Below, piece after piece: positions 1-6,840 of a stretch of 9,148 bases of DNA. The notes under the pieces were generated by a model, which did no database searches, was not told where the DNA came from, and worked only from the letters and a program-made list of their open reading frames with translations. The position numbers were made by a program, and so were the translations under genes. This DNA comes from Dehalococcoidia bacterium. Lineage in GTDB: Bacteria; Chloroflexota; Dehalococcoidia; GIF9; UBA5629. The DNA lies in assembly GCA_003484395.1 (NCBI GenBank), contig DNCV01000050.1:1-9148 (forward strand), read 5' to 3'. How positions within the stretch are numbered: position 1 is the first letter of the stretch; every line of letters starts with the position of its first letter.

Positions 1-1035
1 AATCCGTGGAATATTCGACCAGGTTTCGACATTATTGAGCGTTGTCGGCTTATCAAATAAACCTTTATTAGCAGGATACGGTGGGCGCTGCCTCGGATTC
101 CCCCTTTTGCCTTCAATCGAGATAAGGAGAGCTGTCTCCTCACCGCAGACGAAAGCACCGGCGCCCGGGAAGATATCAAGATCGAACTCAAAATCGGTGC
201 CGAGAATATTCTTGCCCAGCAAACCGTATTCATGCGCCTTTTTTATTGCATGCTTCAATGTTTCAATCGCCAGAGGATATTCGGCACGTACATATGCATA
301 TCCCTGGCGGACATTACCGATGGCATAGGCGCCGATGGCCATGCCCTCAATAATCGAATGGGGGTTGCCTTCAAGCACGGCACGATTCATATACGCACCG
401 GGATCACCCTCATCACCGTTGCAGACAACGAATTTTTCGCTGCCGACTGCGTTTCGTACCATTCCCCATTTCGTTGCGGTGGGAAATCCAGCACCGCCCC
501 GACCCCTCAAGCCAGATTTAGCCACTTCGGCGATGATATCCTCCGGCCTCATAGATAAAACCTTGCCCAGCGCCTGGTAACCATCGCGGGCTATATACTC
601 ATCGAGATCCATCGGATCGAGATCCTGATTATGCATGATCCGGATCTCCTGCAGCTTGAACAGGGGACTTTCCTGATCAAGCGTCCAGTCTTTAATCATC
701 TCCCCTCCGATGAAATGTCTTTTAACGATCTGCGTAACCCGTTCCTCGGTGAGGTCTGCATAGACGACCTTGTCAGCTCCGGGACAGATTGCCGAGGCCA
801 CCGGTTCCCGTCCGCATTGACCGATACAGGCTGCATTGGTAATAATCACCTTGTTTTCGAGCTTGTTCGCTTTGACCTCACGGCGGAAAGCTTCGAGTAT
901 TTTGTTGGCTCCCGAGGAGATGCCGCAGGTCCCGAGATGCATCTGAACCTGGATCAGTTTCTCTCGTTTTGCCAGATTAGCTTTGCTTTGATCCCGCAAT
1001 TTCTTTAATTCTTCGACAGAGGCTAATGGCTTCAT
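1..1035 (-). CDS. nuoF: NuoF-like NADH-binding flavoprotein subunit (HymB/HndC type), C-terminus cut by window edge
   Basis: This is the 51-kDa-type diaphorase subunit that binds FMN and NAD(P)H and passes electrons to a partner dehydrogenase or hydrogenase. The first 345 residues are visible and the frame is open to the edge. Residues about 28-110 form a thioredoxin-like [2Fe-2S] domain with Cys37, Cys70 and Cys74 (CIGQCGREP). The FMN/NADH core follows: GLRGRGGAGFPTATKW at 175-190, CNGDEGDPGAYMNR at 205-218, and GAGAFVCGEETALL at 291-304, then TTLNNVET. The C-terminal [4Fe-4S] part lies outside. The fused N-terminal domain and the DPGAYMNR variant match HndC/HymB/HydB or formate dehydrogenase beta subunits better than respiratory NuoF. 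The ATG is preceded by AGGAG, and this Shine-Dalgarno overlaps the TAG stop of the upstream NuoE gene, so the two are co-translated. The partner (formate dehydrogenase alpha or [FeFe]-hydrogenase) is not visible. Confidence 0.93.
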   Translation of the reverse strand, partial: MKPLASVEELKKLRDQSKANLAKREKLIQVQMHLGTCGISSGANKILEAFRREVKANKLENKVIITNAACIGQCGREPVASAICPGADKVVYADLTEERVTQIVKRHFIGGEMIKDWTLDQESPLFKLQEIRIMHNQDLDPMDLDEYIARDGYQALGKVLSMRPEDIIAEVAKSGLRGRGGAGFPTATKWGMVRNAVGSEKFVVCNGDEGDPGAYMNRAVLEGNPHSIIEGMAIGAYAIGNVRQGYAYVRAEYPLAIETLKHAIKKAHEYGLLGKNILGTDFEFDLDIFPGAGAFVCGEETALLISIEGKRGNPRQRPPYPANKGLFDKPTTLNNVETWSNIPRI

Positions 1036-1044
1036 ATCTTTCTC

Positions 1045-1554
1045 CTATTTATAGGCACTCAATATCTCTTTGATCTGGCTGGCTTTCACCTTGCGGTGGA
1101 TATCGGTTCCAATCGCGATGACTGGGGACAAACCGCAACAGCCGAGGCAGCGTACCATCTCAAGAGAAAACTTGCCGTCTTCAGTGATGCCGCCCGATTC
1201 CAGATTGAAATCCTTCTTCAGCGTTTTCATAATTTTCTCGCCGCCCTTCACGAAACAGCTTGTGCCCATGCAAACCTGGATAACATGTTTTCCTTTGGGC
1301 ATCAGTGAGAAAAAGCTGTAGAAGCTGACGACGCCATAGATCTCGCTGAGCGGGATTCTGGTATATCCGGAAATAGACTGCAATACGGACGGCGGCAAAT
1401 AGCCGTAAATTCCCTGAACCTGCTGCAATACACGGATGGCAGCTCCGGCTTTGCCTCGATTATCCTCGACGATCTTTTCGATCTTCTGCCTGACATCGGG
1501 GGGAACTGCCTTGTTTATCTCTGCGCGAATATAATCCGTACTGACCTGTGACAT
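1045..1554 (-). CDS. nuoE: NuoE-like thioredoxin-fold [2Fe-2S] subunit (HndA/24-kDa type)
   Basis: A 169-residue 24-kDa-type subunit that carries one [2Fe-2S] cluster and works beside the NuoF-like protein in NAD(P)H-linked electron transfer. The N-terminal helical part (about 15-85) includes GIYGYLPPSVLQ and the typical IYGVVSFYSFF. The cluster ligands are Cys95 and Cys100 (CMGTSC) and Cys136 and Cys140 (CLGCCGLSPV); Cys139 is an extra cysteine common in the family. I chose the ATG at 1554 because GGAGG sits five bases upstream. The frame is open further upstream to an ATG at 1611, but those 19 extra residues are hydrophobic, unlike the family N-terminus, and have no good ribosome binding site. 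Its stop is nine bases before the nuoF start. The gene is the first one downstream of the glycine-riboswitch-like leader, which suggests glycine-controlled expression of the pair. Family assignment is secure; the complex it belongs to is not. Confidence 0.93.
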   Translation of the reverse strand: MSQVSTDYIRAEINKAVPPDVRQKIEKIVEDNRGKAGAAIRVLQQVQGIYGYLPPSVLQSISGYTRIPLSEIYGVVSFYSFFSLMPKGKHVIQVCMGTSCFVKGGEKIMKTLKKDFNLESGGITEDGKFSLEMVRCLGCCGLSPVIAIGTDIHRKVKASQIKEILSAYK

Positions 1555-1636
1555 ATACACCTCCAAAGGCAAAATAAAAAGGAAAAGCATGTATCCATGC
1601 CATTCCTCCACTAATCACCATATTACGAGCTTCTCT

Positions 1637-1660
1637 TATGAATACGAATGCATATTCATA
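1637..1660. repeat. 8-bp inverted repeat in the nuoE leader
   Basis: TATGAATA at 1637-1644 is matched by TATTCATA at 1653-1660, with an 8-base spacer. It lies about 85 bases upstream of the nuoE start, between the leader terminator and the ribosome binding site. It could be a repressor site or a weak AT-rich hairpin. I see no other gene or strong promoter between 1565 and 1724. Confidence 0.4.
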
Positions 1661-1724
1661 TACTCAATCTATTAGAATAGCACAGGTAAAGACAAAAAGG
1701 AATACTTACCCTTTTATCCTTACT

Positions 1725-1743
1725 TACTATAGACTCTATAGTA
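1725..1743. repeat. Perfect 19-base palindrome in the nuoE leader
   Basis: TACTATAGACTCTATAGTA has two perfect 9-base arms around a central C. On the plus strand it is followed by TTTTT, but the stem is AT-rich and no plus-strand gene ends here. On the minus strand it lies just downstream of the riboswitch terminator in the nuoE leader. Its arm TACTATAG is exactly complementary to CTATAGTA at 1998-1991 of the same transcript, which holds the 5' strand of the first aptamer's P1 stem. It could be a protein operator or a part of the RNA switch. Confidence 0.5.
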
Positions 1744-1777
1744 TTTTTGAATTCAGTACCCTTCATGATACTACAAT

Positions 1778-1815
1778 AAAACAGGGGCAACTGATATGAT
1801 ATCGGTTGCCCCTGT
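1778..1815 (-). terminator. Intrinsic terminator forming the riboswitch expression platform
   Basis: On the minus strand ACAGGGGCAAC (1815-1805) pairs perfectly with GTTGCCCCTGT (1791-1781), and the stem can extend inward with one mismatch. It is followed at once by TTTTATTG. The 5' arm shares AGGGG (1813-1809) with the 3' strand of the second aptamer's P1, so aptamer closure and terminator formation exclude each other. This is the arrangement expected of an ON switch in which ligand prevents termination. Confidence 0.8.
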
Positions 1816-1998
1816 CTTTCCAATCTGAGAGATGAGTCCTCCTCGAACCTGCCCTTTCGGTGCCTTCGCTGATTAAGCGAAGATATTTCCAGAGGTTTTG
1901 CTTATAGCAGTCCTTCAATCTGAGAATTTCGATACACATCAAAGTATCTTTCACCTTCGGCGCCCTTTAAAAACATGCAAGGGACTCTATTACTATAG
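1805..1998 (-). promoter_or_regulatory. Tandem glycine riboswitch (two aptamers), upstream of nuoE-nuoF
   Basis: Two successive copies of the glycine aptamer core can be read. Aptamer 1: P1 UAUAGUA (1997-1991) pairs with UGCUAUA (1909-1903). Inside it are CCCUU/AAGGG, the core GCGCCGAAGGUGAAA from 1963, the hairpin GAUAC/GUAUC (1948-1931), and GAAAUUCUCAGAUUGAAGGA ending at 1911. Aptamer 2: P1 CCUCU (1895-1891) pairs with AGGGG (1813-1809). Inside it are the perfect hairpin CUUCGC/GCGAAG (1882-1864), GCACCGAAAGGGC (1863-1851), and CUCUCAGAUUGGAAAGACAG. A short linker ending in ACCUCUGGA joins them, as in known tandem glycine riboswitches. The family senses glycine, usually for gcvT operons or glycine transporters. 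Here the next gene is a NuoE-like subunit. P2 of aptamer 1 is short and aptamer 2 departs from consensus in places, so binding needs testing. Confidence 0.82.
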
Positions 1999-2006
1999 GG
2001 CTTATT

Positions 2007-2035
2007 ATTATACAACACGCGAAGATAATTTTCAA
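2007..2035 (-). promoter_or_regulatory. Sigma-70-type promoter of the riboswitch-nuoEF transcript
   Basis: On the minus strand a -35 box TTGAAA (2035-2030) lies 17 bases from a perfect -10 box TATAAT (2012-2007). The start of transcription is expected near 2000, two or three bases before the first P1 strand of the riboswitch. It lies just after the stop of the 77-residue RAM-domain gene, so nuoE-nuoF has its own promoter independent of the glyA-tkt-rpiB transcript. Confidence 0.8.
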
Positions 2036-2070
2036 AAAGGTAGCAAGTTCGAACCATTTATCACCAATCG

Positions 2071-2304
2071 CTACACAGCCATTAATGTGACTGTATGCTT
2101 AATGCCGGCAACGCTATGAATGGAATTGACCACTATGTTGGCTATTTCATTCGTATCCGCCCCTGACAGCGTTGCAATAATATCGTAGGGCCCCATAATC
2201 ACATCCACTTCCTCAATACCTTTCTTGCCATGAATCGTGTTGAGTACATTCACTATCTGCCCCATCTCTGTGAGGATGAGTACGAAAGCTTTTCGATTTG
2301 CCAT
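2071..2304 (-). CDS. Stand-alone Lrp/AsnC effector (RAM) domain protein
   Basis: A 77-residue protein equal to the ligand-binding half of Lrp/AsnC regulators, with no helix-turn-helix. The pattern VLILTEMGQIVNVLNTIHG, then VDVIMGPYDIIATLSG, then VVNSIHSVAGIKHTVTLM, matches the beta-alpha-beta-beta-alpha-beta RAM fold, including the GxYD turn at about 38-41. In full regulators this domain oligomerises and binds amino acids; stand-alone versions may sense amino acids or modulate an Lrp-type partner. The start is well supported: GGAGGAGG lies six bases before the ATG. It follows the decayed CoA-synthetase fragment by about 50 bases and directly precedes the glycine-riboswitch promoter. It cannot bind DNA by itself in the usual way, and its ligand cannot be read from the sequence. 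Confidence 0.85.
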   Translation of the reverse strand: MANRKAFVLILTEMGQIVNVLNTIHGKKGIEEVDVIMGPYDIIATLSGADTNEIANIVVNSIHSVAGIKHTVTLMAV

Positions 2305-2355
2305 AACACACCTCCTCCACCGTAATCACTCTTCCTGTATAATAAATCGCCGAAA

Positions 2356-2994
2356 CTATTTTTGCAATAGGTTATCTTTCAGCCATGTCTGATAGCGAAT
2401 AAGCCTGTCAAACGAACGGGCAGCGCTGAGCATCGATGAATAAACGGATAATCCTTCCCTGCAGAATGTATCGTTAAGTTCCTGAGCTACCATATTTCCC
2501 GCTTTTGAAGAATGGTACTGCAATACCACTGCAATAGGTATCGGTATCTGTTTTTTAATGAGTGGAAAAGCGGAAATGAAAGGATAGGTGTTCTCCGACC
2601 TGGCGGTATCGGGTCACGCAGATAGAGCATAGCGACATCAATTATTTCATCCATGCTGTCTACCTGAATTGCACCCGATTGGCGCAGCATATTTTCCCAG
2701 ATCAGTCTGGAACCGGCAATGGCGCTTGTATGAGATGCAGTTGCCCTTGAACCTGCCCCTGTTGTTCCGCCTTTGAAAACGATAACCGGTTTTAGCTTCG
2801 ATGCCTCCTTAATCGTGCGCGCAAGACGTGCTCCATCTTTGGTGCCTTCACTATAAGCCTCGATGACTTTCGTCCCGGGATCATAAGAGAGGTATTCGAT
2901 CAAATCGCTCTCGGTAATATCGGCGGCATTGCCGTAGCTGATCACGTTATTCAGATACAGGCCTTTGGCATTCGTCACTCTGAGGAAATAGATG
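2356..2994 (-). pseudogene. Truncated, frameshifted remnant of an ADP-forming acyl/acetyl-CoA synthetase
   Basis: This is the middle to C-terminal part of the alpha-type (succinyl-CoA-ligase-like) region of NDP-forming acyl-CoA synthetases, which make ATP from acyl-CoA. Family motifs are clear: NNVISYGNAADITESDLIEY, DPGTKVIEAYSEGTKDG, KPVIVFKGGTTGAGSRATAS, and the phosphohistidine loop SHTSAIAGS. The N-terminal CoA-binding domain is absent; homology begins within about 20 bases of the rpiB stop, with no ATG or ribosome binding site. After LFHSLK the frame changes at a run of six T (2551-2556 on the plus strand). One extra base there restores IPIAVVLQYHSSKAGNMVAQ and continues to RSFDRLIRYQTWLKDN, stopping at 2356. 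The other frame stops at 2487. It looks like a deletion-fused relic, though the frameshift alone could be a homopolymer sequencing error. Confidence 0.72.
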
Positions 2995-3462
2995 CTATTG
3001 TCTGAAGCTTTTCTCAAGAGAAAGGACTTTATCAAGACGGCGCTGATGGCGTTCGGCAGCGCTGAATCGTGCTTCAAGAAATGCATTGACGATCTCCTTC
3101 GCCACTTCAACACCGATGACTCGTGCGCCAAGGCAGAGGACATTCATATTATCATGTTCCACACCCTGGTGCGCCGAATAAGTATCATGGCAGATCGCGG
3201 CACGAACGCCTATCACTTTATTGGCAGCAACGCAGGCACCGACACCGCTGCCGCAGATAATGATACCCCGGTCAGCTTTCCCTGAAGACACCGCCCGCGC
3301 TACAGAGATAGCGAAATCGGGATAATCATCGTTGCTATTATATACATGGGCTCCCATATCAGTGAGTTGATACCCCTGGGATTTGATCCAGGGGATAAGC
3401 TCCTCTTTTAAACCATAACCGCCGTGATCAGCCCCGATTGCAACAGCCAGTATTTTATTCAT
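2995..3462 (-). CDS. rpiB: Ribose-5-phosphate isomerase B (RpiB/LacAB family)
   Basis: Interconverts ribulose-5-phosphate and ribose-5-phosphate in the non-oxidative pentose phosphate pathway. At 155 residues it is of normal family length. Visible motifs are GADHGGYGLKEEL (10-22), the active-site loop with Cys70 in CGSGVGACVAANKV, CHDTYSAHQGVEHDNMNVL (91-109, with His103 in the place of the conserved His), and LGARVIG, ending in the RHQRRLDKV signature. Its ATG overlaps the TGA of tkt as ATGA, so translation is coupled and the two pentose phosphate enzymes are made together. The stop codon lies where the acyl-CoA synthetase remnant begins, which suggests a deletion end-point just downstream of this intact gene. 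Confidence 0.95.
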   Translation of the reverse strand: MNKILAVAIGADHGGYGLKEELIPWIKSQGYQLTDMGAHVYNSNDDYPDFAISVARAVSSGKADRGIIICGSGVGACVAANKVIGVRAAICHDTYSAHQGVEHDNMNVLCLGARVIGVEVAKEIVNAFLEARFSAAERHQRRLDKVLSLEKSFRQ

Positions 3463-5471
3463 TTCTTCCTCTTCACTAACCGTAATGCCTCTTCCATGAC
3501 CCGCTGAGTAGTGAGACCAAACTCTTCATATAGTTTCTGATAAGGAGCGGACGCTCCAAAATGCGAGATGCCGATTACGGTACCGCCGCTGCCAACATAC
3601 CGTTCCCATCCTGCTGTCACGCCGGCTTCAATTGAAATACGCTTTTTCACAGAAGGCGGCAACACGCTATCGCGATATTTCTGCGGCTGAGCATCGAATA
3701 ATTGCCATGACGGCAATGAAACGACGCGAGTAGCAACTGTCTGCTGTTGAAGTTTCCGTGCGGCATCGAGAGCTATATGAACCTCCGATCCTGTAGAGAT
3801 GAGAATGACATCAGGTTTGGACTCAGTATCGAGAAGGGTGTAGCCACCTCGCGATACGTTTTCAGCAGATGCCAGCGTCTGTCTATCCAGCACCGGTACA
3901 TTCTGTCGTGTCAAAACAAGCGCAGTGGGGCCATCGGTTCTTTCAATCGCCAGCTTCCATGCCTCCGCCGTCTCCGTGGCATCGGCAGGACGCATAACGT
4001 TAAGGTTGGGAATCAACCGCAAACTCATCAACTGTTCGATCGGCTGATGAGTGGGACCATCCTCGCCAAGCCCGATGGAATCGTGGGTAAAAACGTAAAT
4101 AACTCGAAGCTTCATCATCGCGGCAAGCCGTATAGACGGACGCATATAATCGGAGAAAACAAGGAATGTGCCCGCATACGGGATAGCGCCGCCATGAAGC
4201 GCCATACCATTGCTGATTGCACCCATCGCGTGTTCGCGCACACCGAAGTGCAGATTACGCCCGCAGTAATCGGTACAGGAATAATCGTTCGCGCCTTTTA
4301 CCGATGTTTTATTCGACGGCGACAGATCGGCAGAACCTCCGATCAGCGTCCGTATCTTCGGCGAAAGAGCGTTGATAATCTGCCCCGATGCTTCACGCGT
4401 TGCCATCGGTTTGTTTATACCCTTAAACAGGTCAGCCAGACCATCATTCCAACCCGGAGACAAGTATCCCCGCAGATCTTCGGCAAAATGGCGAGCTTCG
4501 TCAGGGTAAGAATCGCGATATGCCCTCATCTTCAATTGCCAGTCGTCATGAGTGCGTTTGCCGCGATCGACCGCCTTGCGGAACTGCTCGAGCGCCTCAG
4601 ACGGGATTTCGAACGGCGGATACGGCCATTTCAGGTTCTCCCGTGTCAAGCGTATTTCTTCTTCGCCAAGCGGCTCGCCGTGAACCGAGGCCTTTCCCGC
4701 TTTATTCGGGCTGCCGTAGCCGATAGTGGTTCTGCAGATGATCAGACTCGGCTTGGTTTTTTCAAACTGAGCGGAGCGGATAGCCATGTCAATACTTTCG
4801 ATATCCAGCCCGTCAATCGAACCGACGACATGCCATCCGTATGCCTGAAAGCGCTGTCCGACATTCTCAGTAAAGGCAAGCTCTGTTGAACCTTCAATTG
4901 AGATATCGTTATCATCGTAAAGATAAATCAAATTGCCCAGTTTCAGCGTGCCCGCCAGAGATGCCGCTTCGGAGGCCACGCCTTCCTGGAGATCGCCATC
5001 CGAACAGATCGCATATATATAGTGGTTTACAATGTCATGTCCCGTCTTGTTGTACTGCTGGGACAGCCTGCGTTCTGCGATAGCCATGCCGACGCCGATG
5101 CTGAAACCTTGCCCCAGCGGACCGGTGGTTGCCTCAACTCCCGGCGTCATACCATATTCCGGATGCCCCGGCGTCCTGCTTCCCCACTGTCTGAAAGATT
5201 TCAGATCATCAAGAGATACATCGTAGCCGGTGAGATGAAGAAGCGCATAGAGCATCGCCGACGCATGGCCTGCCGACAGTATGAAGCGGTCTCTATCAGG
5301 CCACTGCGGATCACGAGGGTCATGCTTGAGAAACCTGTCCCAGAGAACATAGGCCATGGCTGCTGCGCCCATCGGCGCACCGGGATGGCCTGAGTTCGCT
5401 TTCTGTACAGCATCGATCGATAAAAATCTGATCGCATTAATACATAGTCCGTCAAGCGTCTTCTTATCCAT
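3459..5471 (-). CDS. tkt: Transketolase
   Basis: Thiamine-diphosphate enzyme moving two-carbon ketol units between sugar phosphates in the pentose phosphate pathway. Its 670 residues are full family length. N-terminal TPP domain: NSGHPGAPMG (26-35, His29), His69 in SAGHAS, GPLGQG (117-122), and the Mg/TPP motif SDGDLQEG with Asn188 in YDDND. Middle domain: His264 in VHGEPLG, GGSADLSPSN (378-387), the activating Glu413 in VREHAMG, the aromatic pocket FLVFSDYMRPS, His463 in THDSIGLGEDG and His475 in PTHQPIEQL. The C-terminal domain follows from about 535. The usual GDG of the metal motif reads SDG here, a small departure. The ribosome binding site is weak (GGGA about eight bases before the ATG). 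A 97-base gap separates it from glyA and contains a possible promoter of its own. It overlaps rpiB by four bases. Confidence 0.97.
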   Translation of the reverse strand: MDKKTLDGLCINAIRFLSIDAVQKANSGHPGAPMGAAAMAYVLWDRFLKHDPRDPQWPDRDRFILSAGHASAMLYALLHLTGYDVSLDDLKSFRQWGSRTPGHPEYGMTPGVEATTGPLGQGFSIGVGMAIAERRLSQQYNKTGHDIVNHYIYAICSDGDLQEGVASEAASLAGTLKLGNLIYLYDDNDISIEGSTELAFTENVGQRFQAYGWHVVGSIDGLDIESIDMAIRSAQFEKTKPSLIICRTTIGYGSPNKAGKASVHGEPLGEEEIRLTRENLKWPYPPFEIPSEALEQFRKAVDRGKRTHDDWQLKMRAYRDSYPDEARHFAEDLRGYLSPGWNDGLADLFKGINKPMATREASGQIINALSPKIRTLIGGSADLSPSNKTSVKGANDYSCTDYCGRNLHFGVREHAMGAISNGMALHGGAIPYAGTFLVFSDYMRPSIRLAAMMKLRVIYVFTHDSIGLGEDGPTHQPIEQLMSLRLIPNLNVMRPADATETAEAWKLAIERTDGPTALVLTRQNVPVLDRQTLASAENVSRGGYTLLDTESKPDVILISTGSEVHIALDAARKLQQQTVATRVVSLPSWQLFDAQPQKYRDSVLPPSVKKRISIEAGVTAGWERYVGSGGTVIGISHFGASAPYQKLYEEFGLTTQRVMEEALRLVKRKK

Positions 5472-5504
5472 AATCTATCCCGTTTTGCGATGTTCGCGGC
5501 TCAA

Positions 5505-5534
5505 ATTCTACAGTACAGAGGATACGGTTTTCAA
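5505..5534 (-). promoter_or_regulatory. Possible promoter for tkt-rpiB
   Basis: On the minus strand TTGAAA (5534-5529) lies 18 bases from TAGAAT (5510-5505), between the glyA stop and the tkt start. It would give a leader of about 30 bases. No terminator is visible after glyA, so tkt may also be read through from glyA. Confidence 0.45.
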
Positions 5535-5570
5535 TTGCAGAGTTAATTCTTCAACAATAACCGTTAAAGC

Positions 5571-6812
5571 TTAGCTCATCACTGGAGCAGGGAATCTGCG
5601 GCAGAGATCGGCAACCTGTTCGGCAACCTCTTTTTTAATCGTGCTATCGCCGATATGAGTGAGCACACGAACAATCATCGAAGCAACCTGCTTCGTTTCT
5701 GCTGTTCCGAATCCTCGCGTCGTCATTGCCGGCATACCGAGGCGGATTCCGCTGGCAACTTTCGGCGGCGCCGGATCAAACGGAATGGCATTTCTGTTTG
5801 CTATTATCCCCACTGATTCAAGCTCATCCTGAGCAACAATACCGGTGACATGTATACCACGGAGATCAACGAGCACAAGATGATTATCGGTGCCGCCTGA
5901 AACCAGACGCAGCCCCTGCCTCTGAAGCTCCGATGCCAGTGCCTTTGCATTATCGACAACTGCCTGCTGATATGCTTTAAACTCCGGCTGCAATGCTTCA
6001 TAAAAAGCCACCGCTTTGGCGGCAATCGTGTGCATCATCGGCCCACCCTGTATCATCGGGAACACAACCGAATTGAGTTTCGCCGCCCACTCTCCCTTAC
6101 ACAAAACGAGGCCGGCACGCGGCCCGCGCAACGTTTTGTGGGTTGTCGTCGTCACGAAATCCGCATACGGTACAGGTGACGGATGCAGCCCCACAGCTAC
6201 AAGCCCGGCAATGTGAGCAATATCAGCCATGAGCCTGGCGCCGACTTTATCGGCAATCTCTTTAAACCGTTTAAAATCGATTGTTCGCGGATAAGCACTG
6301 GCGCCGCAGATTATCAGCTTCGGATGATGTTGAATCGCCAGCTTTTCAAGCTCGTTGTAATCGATTTCCTCTGTCTCCTGGTTTACTCCATAGGAAACAA
6401 CTTTATACCATTTGCCTGAAAAACTGACCGAAGCGCCATGAGTGAGATGTCCACCGTGGCTTAACGACATCCCCATGATCGTATCTCCCGGTTGAAGCAG
6501 CGTGAAATAAACGGCCATGTTAGCCTGGCTGCCGCTGTGAGGTTGTACATTGATATGCTCAGCATTGAACAGCTTCTTGGCCCGTTCAATCGCCAGCGTC
6601 TCGGCAGCATCAACATAGGCACAGCCGCCATAGTACCTCTTGCCCGGATAGCCTTCGGCATATTTATTCATTAAAACCGAGGCCTGAGCATGACGCACAT
6701 CCCCGCTCACATAATTTTCCGAAGCGGTTAAGTTGATCGTCCCCTGCTGCTTCTTCTCCTCGGCCTCTATAATTTGGAATAGTTCAGTATCTTTTGGGGC
6801 GGTTTTATTCAT
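5571..6812 (-). CDS. glyA: Serine hydroxymethyltransferase
   Basis: PLP enzyme converting serine and tetrahydrofolate to glycine and 5,10-methylene-tetrahydrofolate, the main source of one-carbon units. It is 413 residues, the usual bacterial length. Visible motifs are LTASENYVS (28-36), YAEGYPGKRYYGGC (51-64), NVQPHSGSQAN (88-98), MSLSHGGHLTHG (115-126), the PLP aspartate and histidine in MADIAHIAG (195-203), the Schiff-base lysine Lys226 in TTTTHKTLRGPRAG, and the C-terminal PFDPAPPKVASGIRLGMPAMTTRG. The start is supported by AAGGAG eight bases upstream and by a good promoter. It heads the minus-strand run glyA-tkt-rpiB. It is not under the downstream glycine riboswitch, which lies more than 3 kb further along, but its product glycine is that riboswitch's expected ligand. 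Confidence 0.97.
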   Translation of the reverse strand: MNKTAPKDTELFQIIEAEEKKQQGTINLTASENYVSGDVRHAQASVLMNKYAEGYPGKRYYGGCAYVDAAETLAIERAKKLFNAEHINVQPHSGSQANMAVYFTLLQPGDTIMGMSLSHGGHLTHGASVSFSGKWYKVVSYGVNQETEEIDYNELEKLAIQHHPKLIICGASAYPRTIDFKRFKEIADKVGARLMADIAHIAGLVAVGLHPSPVPYADFVTTTTHKTLRGPRAGLVLCKGEWAAKLNSVVFPMIQGGPMMHTIAAKAVAFYEALQPEFKAYQQAVVDNAKALASELQRQGLRLVSGGTDNHLVLVDLRGIHVTGIVAQDELESVGIIANRNAIPFDPAPPKVASGIRLGMPAMTTRGFGTAETKQVASMIVRVLTHIGDSTIKKEVAEQVADLCRRFPAPVMS

Positions 6813-6840
6813 TGCTATATCTCCTTGACATCAATGCAGC

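Noticed and set aside
631..1008. A 125-codon plus-strand open frame
   Set aside because: It is the antisense shadow of the NuoF N-terminal region, where the minus-strand frame has clear family motifs.
1555..1611. A 19-residue upstream extension of the NuoE-like protein
   Set aside because: The ATG at 1554 has GGAGG at ideal spacing, and the extension reads through that site and is unlike the family N-terminus.
1763..1954. A 63-codon minus-strand open frame
   Set aside because: It lies across the riboswitch aptamers and terminator; the RNA structure explains the sequence and no ribosome binding site is seen.
2487..3143. An intact 218-residue gene starting inside rpiB
   Set aside because: Its first 50 or so residues are a shadow of rpiB, and its last 30 or so residues lose family similarity while the true continuation lies in another frame.
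3747..4889. A 380-codon open frame on the plus strand
   Set aside because: It lies wholly within transketolase on the opposite strand, its product has no recognisable domain, and tkt motifs are intact across the same stretch.
6813..6840. Glycine riboswitch control of glyA itself
   Set aside because: The leader from the glyA promoter is only about 22 bases and holds nothing but the ribosome binding site.
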